7,349 nucleotides of DNA from an uncultured Pseudomonadota bacterium (GTDB lineage Bacteria; Myxococcota_A; UBA796; CAJQPC01). The position numbers were made by a program, and so were the translations under genes. How positions within the stretch are numbered: the stretch's first letter is position 1; every line of letters starts with the position of its first letter. The notes beneath the pieces are model-generated. The model was not told the DNA's origin, did no database searches, and saw only the letters and a program-made list of their open reading frames with translations. Below are positions 1 through 4,333 of the stretch, in pieces. The stretch spans positions 1 through 7,349 of the forward strand of contig CALGIB010000420.1 of the NCBI GenBank assembly GCA_937915955.1, given 5' to 3'.

Positions 1-864
1 CTGATCCTCAGCAGCCCCGACCTGGACGCCTCGCGGGTGGACGCGCCCGTCTCGATCATGGACCTCAGCCCCACGATCCTGGATCTGCTGGGCCTGCCCG
101 CCGACCCCAGGATGGACGGGCTCAGCCTGCTGCCCGCCGCCAAGGGCGAGCCCGCCGCGCTGGAGACGCTGCGTCAGCGGCCTCACAGCGCCGGACGCCC
201 GCTCTACGGCGAGGAGCGCTGGGGGGTGATCGCCCAGGGCCTGAAGTGGACGATTCACGAAGGCAGGGAGGAGGTCTACGACCTCACGCGCGACCCGGGC
301 GAGCAGGACGATCTACGGGGCGAGATCCCTCTGGCGCCGCTGCGGCGCACCCTGGGCGAAGGCCTCGACCAGGAGAGCCCCCTCGCCTGGCGCTTCGACA
401 TCGCCAGCAAGACCCCGGGCCCCCGACAGGACCAGGTCGTCCTGATCACCCACCCCTCGGGCTTCGAGCACGCCTGGCTGGGCCAGGACCCCTTCGCCAA
501 GTCGAAGATGGTCGCCCAGGTGCTCCCGGACGGCAGCGTCTCGGTGGTCTTCGCCGCGGGCAGCACAGGCAGCCGCGAGCTCTACCTGGTGCCCAAGGGC
601 TCGATCCAGGACATCGGCGGCCTCGAGCTGAAGCTGGGGGACGAGACGGCCGTGGCCGCGCCTGCGGCCTCGCCGCCCCTGGCCGACGGACGGACCCACC
701 GCCTGTGGAGCGCGCAGTTGGGCGGCCGGAGCTGGCGCATGGGCTACGCCGTGGCCCCGGTCCCCGCCGAGGGCATGCAGCTGGTCGGCGTTGACGACGA
801 GGTGGCCGAGTCGCTGAAGGCGCTCGGCTACGTCGAGGACGAGGACGCCGAGGTCAGGCCTTGA
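1..864 (+). CDS. Sulfatase family protein, C-terminal part (5' end outside window)
   Basis: The reading frame is open from the first base and stops at TGA 862-864, giving 287 residues of a longer protein. Two features point to the C-terminal half of an alkaline-phosphatase-superfamily sulfatase. One is the segment VSIMDLSPTILDLLGL (window residues 17-32), the usual 'xDLxPTxLDLxGxP' block near the end of the catalytic domain. The other is VYDLTRDPGEQDDL (92-105), the usual 'LYDLxxDPxExxNL' block. The catalytic Cys/Ser and most metal ligands would lie upstream, so activity and substrate cannot be judged. After the DPGE block come about 180 further residues that look beta-rich and that I cannot assign, ending in ESLKALGYVEDED, a tail seen in many delta-proteobacterial sulfatases. 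Family members hydrolyse sulfate esters, or related phospho-group esters, usually outside the cytoplasm. This is the first visible gene of a five-gene overlapping operon; its stop overlaps the next start (TTGA). Confidence 0.88.
   Translation: MILSSPDLDASRVDAPVSIMDLSPTILDLLGLPADPRMDGLSLLPAAKGEPAALETLRQRPHSAGRPLYGEERWGVIAQGLKWTIHEGREEVYDLTRDPGEQDDLRGEIPLAPLRRTLGEGLDQESPLAWRFDIASKTPGPRQDQVVLITHPSGFEHAWLGQDPFAKSKMVAQVLPDGSVSVVFAAGSTGSRELYLVPKGSIQDIGGLELKLGDETAVAAPAASPPLADGRTHRLWSAQLGGRSWRMGYAVAPVPAEGMQLVGVDDEVAESLKALGYVEDEDAEVRP
850..854 (+). promoter_or_regulatory. Ribosome binding site GAGGT for the first lipoprotein
   Basis: GAGGT lies six bases before TTG 861. It supports TTG as the real start, since no ATG, GTG or TTG lies upstream in that frame after the stop at 792-794. 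The site is inside the sulfatase reading frame. Confidence 0.6.
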
Positions 865-1433
865 TCCTGGTCCTGCTCGCCTGCGCCTCGGAGGAGGCGC
901 TCCGGATCCCCGCCACCCTGCGCTCCGACTTCAGCTCCTCGGTCGTCGAGCTCGAGCTGGGCCTGCTCGGCGTGCAGGACCTCCACCTCGTCGACGCCCA
1001 GGGCCTGGAGGTGGGGCGCGTGCCCGGCGAGACGGAGCTAGATCTGCTCGGCGAGGCCCTGCAGCTGCAGACCGCCGAGCTCTGGCCCTCGGGCTGGACC
1101 GAGCTCCGGGGCGAGATCACCCAGGCCGAGCTCCAGGGGCAGGTCCAGCTCCAGGACGGCCCCTTGAGCTTCGAGCTGGCCCTGGGCCCGGACCTGGACG
1201 GCCGCATCTACGGCGGAGAGGTGCTGGACGAGCGCCCCTCGGAGGAGATCCCCCCGGGGCAGCTCACGATAGGGTTCGACGCCCTGCTCGCGCTGGCCTC
1301 GCTGGACTGGAGCGCAGGAGACGTGGACGGCGACGGGCTCCTGACCGAGAGCGACGGCGACAACGGCGCGGTCCTGGCCTTCGGCCTGCGCTCGGGGCTG
1401 GCCTGGACCGCCTCGATCCAGGAGGCCGAGTGA
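861..1433 (+). CDS. Lipoprotein with a single EF-hand-type calcium loop, first of a tandem pair
   Basis: A 190-residue protein starting at TTG 861, overlapping the sulfatase stop as TTGA. The N-terminus MILVLLAC carries a lipobox (LLAC, lipidated Cys8), but the signal peptide is only seven residues and has no positive charge. The mature part is acidic and hydrophobic-alternating (for example VVELELGLLGVQDLHLVD), suggesting a beta-sandwich. Residues 154-165 (DVDGDGLLTESD, bases 1320-1355) are a canonical DxDxDG...(D/E) calcium loop, preceded by LTIGFDALLALASLDW. I recall similar 'metal-loop' lipoproteins, loosely MbnP-like, in Myxococcota, but cannot name a family. The likely location is the periplasm or outer membrane. 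The immediate neighbour is a second lipoprotein with the same kind of loop, so the two may act together. The gene is real with high confidence; the function is unknown. Confidence 0.8.
   Translation: MILVLLACASEEALRIPATLRSDFSSSVVELELGLLGVQDLHLVDAQGLEVGRVPGETELDLLGEALQLQTAELWPSGWTELRGEITQAELQGQVQLQDGPLSFELALGPDLDGRIYGGEVLDERPSEEIPPGQLTIGFDALLALASLDWSAGDVDGDGLLTESDGDNGAVLAFGLRSGLAWTASIQEAE
1420..1425 (+). promoter_or_regulatory. Ribosome binding site AGGAGG for the second lipoprotein
   Basis: A full AGGAGG lies four bases before GTG 1430, within the end of the preceding lipoprotein gene. It fixes GTG 1430 as the start and suggests strong independent initiation in addition to coupling through the GTGA overlap. 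Confidence 0.65.
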
Positions 1434-2149
1434 CCCTGCTCCTGCTGGGCTGCGCGGGGCAGTGGGCCGTCGAGGTGCAGGAGGTCTCCCTGCACCTCGA
1501 GACCGACGACGGCTGCAGCGTGGACTTCGATCAAGCCCTGGTCGTGCTGGGCGGCGCGACCCTGGGCGAGCAGCCCGCCGGAGACTCGTTCTCGGCGCTG
1601 AACCTGGCCATCCCCGGCTCACATGCGCTCGCACCGGGCCTCGCCGAGCCCACCAGCTACGGGCAAGTCAGCCTCACCCTGGCTCGTCACGGCGCCCCGG
1701 ATCGGGTGGACGAGGGCGCCGAAGCCCTGGCCGATCAGGGCGCCTCGGTGATCGTCGCGGGCGAGGTCACCTGCTCCCGGCCCGTCGCCTTTGAGCTCGA
1801 GTCCTTCGCGGACACGCGGACCGTCTGCGAGCTGGAGCAGCCCTACGAGCCGGACCCCGCCCAGCCGCTCGCGGCCCAGGTGGAGCTGGCTCGGCTGTTC
1901 TCGGACTCGCTCATCGACGGCGAGGGCCGAGCGCGGGCTCAGCCCTGGGAGGACGCCGACGCCGACGCCGACGGCCTGCTGACCACCACCGAGCTCGAGA
2001 CCGTCGACCTGGCCCCGCGGGGCTACACCGTGGGCTCCTACAGCGAGGCCACGGACCTGCTGGACCACGTCCGAGCCGCCTCGGGCCTGCTCGTGACCGT
2101 GCCCGGCGCCGAGTGCACCGCCCGCTGCCTCGTGGAGGACCCATGCTGA
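1430..2149 (+). CDS. Lipoprotein with a single EF-hand-type calcium loop, second of a tandem pair
   Basis: A 239-residue protein from GTG 1430, overlapping the previous stop as GTGA. The N-terminus MTLLLLGC has a lipobox (LLGC, lipidated Cys8) after only seven uncharged residues. The mature protein contains VDFDQALVVLGGATL (31-45), a predicted beta-rich middle, and LFSDSLIDGEG (156-166). A perfect EF-hand loop follows at 177-188 (DADADGLLTTTE, bases 1958-1993), then LETVDLAPRGYTVGSY and a Cys-rich end (Cys229, 233, 239). Cys29, 115 and 133 complete six non-lipidated cysteines, compatible with disulfides outside the cytoplasm. From memory, the order 'VDFDxxLVxxGxxxL ... FxDSL ... DADADGxxTxxEL ... 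VDLxxxGYxVGS ... C' matches a family of uncharacterised myxobacterial secreted proteins; this needs a search. It shares a lipobox, a calcium loop and position with the gene before it, although overall sequence similarity between the two is not obvious. Confidence 0.82.
   Translation: MTLLLLGCAGQWAVEVQEVSLHLETDDGCSVDFDQALVVLGGATLGEQPAGDSFSALNLAIPGSHALAPGLAEPTSYGQVSLTLARHGAPDRVDEGAEALADQGASVIVAGEVTCSRPVAFELESFADTRTVCELEQPYEPDPAQPLAAQVELARLFSDSLIDGEGRARAQPWEDADADADGLLTTTELETVDLAPRGYTVGSYSEATDLLDHVRAASGLLVTVPGAECTARCLVEDPC
1952..1972 (+). repeat. GACGCC hexamer tandem repeat coding for alternating Asp-Ala
   Basis: GACGCC occurs three times in a row, followed by GAC. In the lipoprotein frame it encodes DADADAD, the acidic arm of the EF-hand loop. 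One extra repeat unit would shift the register of the loop by two residues without breaking the frame, so the site could vary by slippage. Confidence 0.7.
2134..2138 (+). promoter_or_regulatory. Ribosome binding site GGAGG for the DUF2505-like gene
   Basis: GGAGG lies four bases before ATG 2143. It favours ATG 2143 over the in-frame GTG at 2113, which would add ten residues of Pro/Arg-rich sequence (MHRPLPRGGP) that do not fit the family. Confidence 0.6.
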
Positions 2150-2604
2150 CCGTTCGCGACGAGCTGCCTTGCAGCCCCCAGGCCTTCTGGGATCTCTACT
2201 TCTCCGAGGGCTTCCAGGAGCGCCTGTACCGGCAGGGCCTGGGCTTCACGGAGTTCGAGCTGCTCTCGCACACCCAGCGTGGACAGGAGCGGGACCAGCA
2301 GCTGCGCCTGAAGCCGCCGGGGCTGCCGCGGATCGTCGAGAAGGCCATGGGCGAGCCCCGCTACGTCGAGACCGGCCGCTTCGACGGGCGGGTCTGGCAC
2401 TTCCACATGCAGCCGGGCGGCGAGCGCATCCGGGTGGAGGGGCGCTTCTGGGTCGATGCCACCGCCAAGGGCTGCCTCCGGACCTGCGAGGTGAAGGTCG
2501 CCGTGCAGCTGTTCGGCGTCGGCAAGGCCGTCGCCAAGGCCCTCGAGGCCAACGTGGCCGACAACCAGGCCAAGGCGGTGGCGTTCCTGCGCAGCCAGCT
2601 GTGA
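2143..2604 (+). CDS. DUF2505-like START/SRPBCC-fold protein
   Basis: A 153-residue protein without a signal peptide or membrane segment, so probably cytoplasmic. It starts at ATG 2143, overlapping the preceding stop by seven bases. The layout fits DUF2505 of the START-like superfamily: an opening strand LTVRDELPCSPQAFWDLY, helix-rich FSEGFQERLYRQ (20-31), a run of antiparallel strands (about 36-122) including GRFDGRVWHFHM and RVEGRFWVDA, and a long C-terminal helix GVGKAVAKALEANVADNQA (125-143). The 'xxxVxVxLxGxGKxxxKxLxxxxxxN' ending is characteristic. The fold usually encloses a hydrophobic ligand cavity; the ligand is unknown for this family. The first half also recalls VASt/ASTER sterol-binding domains, which belong to the same broad fold. 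It directly precedes and overlaps a polytopic membrane protein, so a role in presenting or removing a lipid substrate is a reasonable inference only. Confidence 0.8.
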   Translation: MLTVRDELPCSPQAFWDLYFSEGFQERLYRQGLGFTEFELLSHTQRGQERDQQLRLKPPGLPRIVEKAMGEPRYVETGRFDGRVWHFHMQPGGERIRVEGRFWVDATAKGCLRTCEVKVAVQLFGVGKAVAKALEANVADNQAKAVAFLRSQL

Positions 2605-3374
2605 CCCCGTCTGGCCGTCTGGTCCGGGCGCTGCTCGAGGCCTCTGCCTTCCCCGGCTTCGTGCTGGGCATGATCGCCCTGACCCGCTTCGCGCAGGTCC
2701 CCGGGGTCCACCGCTACGACCTGCTGCTGCTGGCCTTCCTGGGCTGGCAGCTCGGCATGTGGCTGCTGAAGATCGAGACCACCGCCGAGCTGGGCGCCAT
2801 CTTCCTGTTCCACCTGATGGGCGTGACCCTGGAGATGTGGAAGGTGGGCCACGGCGGCTGGTCCTACCCGGAGCCCGGCCTGTCCAAGGTGCTGGGCGTG
2901 CCCCTGTACTCGGGCTTCATGTACGCCAGCATCGGCAGCTTCTTCCTGGCTCTCTGGAAGCGCCTCGAGCTGCGCATGGTCGAACCGCCCCACCTGGGGC
3001 TGACCCTGGCTCTCACCGGCCTGGCCTACCTGAACTTCTGGACCAACGTGTGGATGCCGGACCTGAAGCCGCTGGTGGTCCTGCTCGCCCTGCCGCTGTT
3101 CTGGCGGTCCCGGCTCGAGACGGACCTGGCGGGCGTGCGCAAGCTGCCGCTGCTGCTGGTCTTCCCCCTGCTGGGTGGCGCGGTCTGGATGGCGGAGAAC
3201 TGGGGCACGGCCTTCGGCTCCTGGCGCTACCCCCGACAGGACACGGGCTGGACCTGGGTGCCCGAAGACAAGCTCCTTAGCTGGACCGTGCTCGTGCTGG
3301 TCAGCGTGGTGATCGTCTGGAGGATCAGCTCCAGGACCACCAGGTCCAGCGACGCACGCCCAGCGGCTCCTTGA
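2601..3374 (+). CDS. DUF817 family polytopic membrane protein
   Basis: A 257-residue protein starting at GTG 2601, which overlaps the previous stop as GTGA. No Shine-Dalgarno is visible, so initiation probably depends on coupling. There are about seven hydrophobic segments (roughly residues 16-31, 40-56, 63-78, 100-118, 132-147, 157-168, 182-198, 226-240), so it is an inner-membrane protein. Residues 78-90 read E-x-W-K-V-x-x-G-x-W-x-Y-P, followed by GVPLYSGFMYASIGSFF. Residues 199-211 read E-N-W-G-T-x-x-G-x-W-x-Y-P, followed by GWTWVPEDKLLSW. These blocks are the hallmarks by which I recognise DUF817, and the length is typical. The two blocks form an internal repeat 121 residues apart. No function is established for the family to my knowledge. 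The last 16 residues (from about 242, a basic tail) are encoded in DNA that is also the 3' end of the opposite-strand gene. Confidence 0.85.
   Translation: MTPSGRLVRALLEASAFPGFVLGMIALTRFAQVPGVHRYDLLLLAFLGWQLGMWLLKIETTAELGAIFLFHLMGVTLEMWKVGHGGWSYPEPGLSKVLGVPLYSGFMYASIGSFFLALWKRLELRMVEPPHLGLTLALTGLAYLNFWTNVWMPDLKPLVVLLALPLFWRSRLETDLAGVRKLPLLLVFPLLGGAVWMAENWGTAFGSWRYPRQDTGWTWVPEDKLLSWTVLVLVSVVIVWRISSRTTRSSDARPAAP
2832..2870 (+). repeat. First copy of the ExWxxxxGxWxYP protein repeat in DUF817
   Basis: Residues 78-90 of the membrane protein: Glu78, Trp80, Gly85, Trp87, Tyr89 and Pro90. It directly follows a hydrophobic segment and is followed 11 residues later by Pro101 and another hydrophobic segment. 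It is the partner of the copy at 3195-3233. Confidence 0.7.
3195..3233 (+). repeat. Second copy of the ExWxxxxGxWxYP protein repeat in DUF817
   Basis: Residues 199-211: Glu199, Trp201, Gly206, Trp208, Tyr210 and Pro211, each matching the first copy at identical spacing. It again follows a hydrophobic segment and is followed 10 residues later by Pro221 and then a hydrophobic segment. The 121-residue offset is about half of the protein. Confidence 0.7.
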
Positions 3375-4290
3375 GCTCCAGCACCATGGGGTTCTCGTTG
3401 TCCAGCTCATACGCGGCGCGCAGCGTCGCCCGGGCCGGCTCGAGCTCGCCGCGATCGGCCTCGAGCCAGGCTCGGAGCCCCAGCAGGGTGGCCTCCTCGC
3501 CGACGACGTCGTCGCCCAGCGAGCCCTGCAGTTCGCGCACCGCCGCGCTGTCCCCCTGGCGATACAGGTGCACGGCGTAGCGGACGAGCACACCCAGAGC
3601 CAGCGCCCGAGCCTCGCCCTCGCCCTGCCGCACGGCCGACTCGGCGAACTCACGGGCCTGGCCGTAGCGCCCCTGGCCGTAGAGCAGCCGCGCCAGCCGA
3701 GCGCGGGTGGAGTGATCGTGGGGGTCCAGACTCAGCGCCTTCTTGAAGGCGTCCATGGCCTCGCCGGCGCGCGTGTTGGCGAGGAGGAACTCGCCCATCA
3801 CCGCCCAGGCGGTGGACAGGCGGGCGCCCTCGCCCTGGGTCCAGACGCGACAGTCTCCCAGCGCCGCCTCCAGCTCGCCCATGTCCTGCAGCAGCGACAG
3901 CCGGAGCAGGCGGGCTGCGTCGCGGTGGTCCGCGTTCACCATCGCGCCGGTGGCCAGCTTGAGCGCCAGGCACTGCCGGCCAGCCTCGCTGGCGACCGCC
4001 GCCGCCTCGAGCATGCTGAGCTCCGGGTCGATCAGGTCGCGCAGCTCCCGGTGCACCGCCCTGGCCTCGCCCGGGGTCAGCCCGCAGGACATGCAGGCCG
4101 CGCCGCGCACGCTGCCGCCACAGTTCCAGCAGTGACTTGGGCCCGGCGTGGACAGCGGCAGGTCCCAGTCCTCGATGACGGCCAGGTGGCCGCAGCGCTC
4201 GCAGACCCAGCGGTCCACGGCCCGCGCCCCCTCGCGGAGGGTCTCCCATTGCATGAGGCCTCGACGGCAGCTCGGGCAGGACTCGCTCAT
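3325..4290 (-). CDS. Double zinc-ribbon protein with TPR-like repeats
   Basis: A 321-residue soluble protein starting at ATG 4290 (minus strand). The N-terminus has two zinc ribbons: C5-x2-C8 with C30-x2-C33 (CPSC...CERC), then C54-x2-C57 with C66-x2-C69 (CWNCGG...CMSCG). A Glu/Ala/Leu-rich helical region follows. The clearest TPR is at about 160-193 (AWAVMGEFLLANTRAGEAMDAF then KKALSLDPHD), with further TPR-like pairs at 194-222 and 263-298 (ARATLRAAYELDNENP). TPRs bind protein partners, and such ribbons usually stabilise folds or bind nucleic acid or protein; I do not recognise a named family and propose no function. The chosen start has AGGGG just upstream. An in-frame ATG at 4377 would overlap the divergent methyltransferase and add 29 residues unlike a protein N-terminus. 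The last 16 residues end in RRWTWWSWS and are encoded within the 3' end of the DUF817 gene. Confidence 0.85.
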   Translation of the reverse strand: MSESCPSCRRGLMQWETLREGARAVDRWVCERCGHLAVIEDWDLPLSTPGPSHCWNCGGSVRGAACMSCGLTPGEARAVHRELRDLIDPELSMLEAAAVASEAGRQCLALKLATGAMVNADHRDAARLLRLSLLQDMGELEAALGDCRVWTQGEGARLSTAWAVMGEFLLANTRAGEAMDAFKKALSLDPHDHSTRARLARLLYGQGRYGQAREFAESAVRQGEGEARALALGVLVRYAVHLYRQGDSAAVRELQGSLGDDVVGEEATLLGLRAWLEADRGELEPARATLRAAYELDNENPMVLELKEPLGVRRWTWWSWS

Positions 4291-4333
4291 TGGCCCCTGG
4301 ACGGCGGGAAGTCGACGAGCATAGCTGAGGGCG
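4291..4333. promoter_or_regulatory. 43-base divergent intergenic region between TPR gene and methyltransferase
   Basis: The two genes diverge, so promoters must lie here or inside the start of either gene. A minus-strand TATGCT at 4318-4323 could be a -10 box for the TPR gene, but no -35 match is seen at the right spacing. GAGGG at 4327-4331 may serve as a ribosome site for ATG 4334, although only two bases separate them. Nothing firmer can be said. Confidence 0.3.
4294..4298 (-). promoter_or_regulatory. Probable ribosome binding site AGGGG for the zinc-ribbon/TPR gene
   Basis: On the minus strand AGGGG lies three bases before ATG 4290. The spacing is short but it is the only candidate, and it supports this start over the upstream ATG at 4377. 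Confidence 0.4.

Larger units (their letters stand above)
1..3374 (+). other. Five-gene overlapping operon (sulfatase, two lipoproteins, DUF2505, DUF817)
   Basis: All four junctions overlap: TTGA at 861-864, GTGA at 1430-1433, a seven-base overlap at 2143-2149 and GTGA at 2601-2604. No promoter or terminator is visible between the genes, so one transcript and coupled translation are expected. Good ribosome sites precede the two lipoprotein genes and the DUF2505-like gene but not the DUF817 gene. The promoter and any earlier genes lie left of the window. Confidence 0.85.

Noticed and set aside
2169..2600. Upstream extension of the DUF817 gene to a 401-residue protein
   Set aside because: The added part is an out-of-frame copy of the DUF2505-like gene, rich in Pro/Gly/Arg. 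GTG 2601 gives the normal family length.
3334..3347. GGACC-acca-GGTCC inverted repeat as a terminator for the convergent genes
   Set aside because: The stem is only five pairs, it lies inside both coding regions and no T-run follows on either strand.
3247..3350. Repeated GCTGGACC (3247, 3280) with its inverse GGTCCAGC (3343) as a regulatory repeat
   Set aside because: Eight-base matches in GC-rich coding DNA with Trp/Thr codons are expected by chance, and the spacing shows no pattern.
2361..3653. 430-codon minus-strand frame opposite the DUF2505-like and DUF817 genes
   Set aside because: The composition is Gln/Gly/Pro/His-rich without domains, and both genes opposite have recognisable family motifs.
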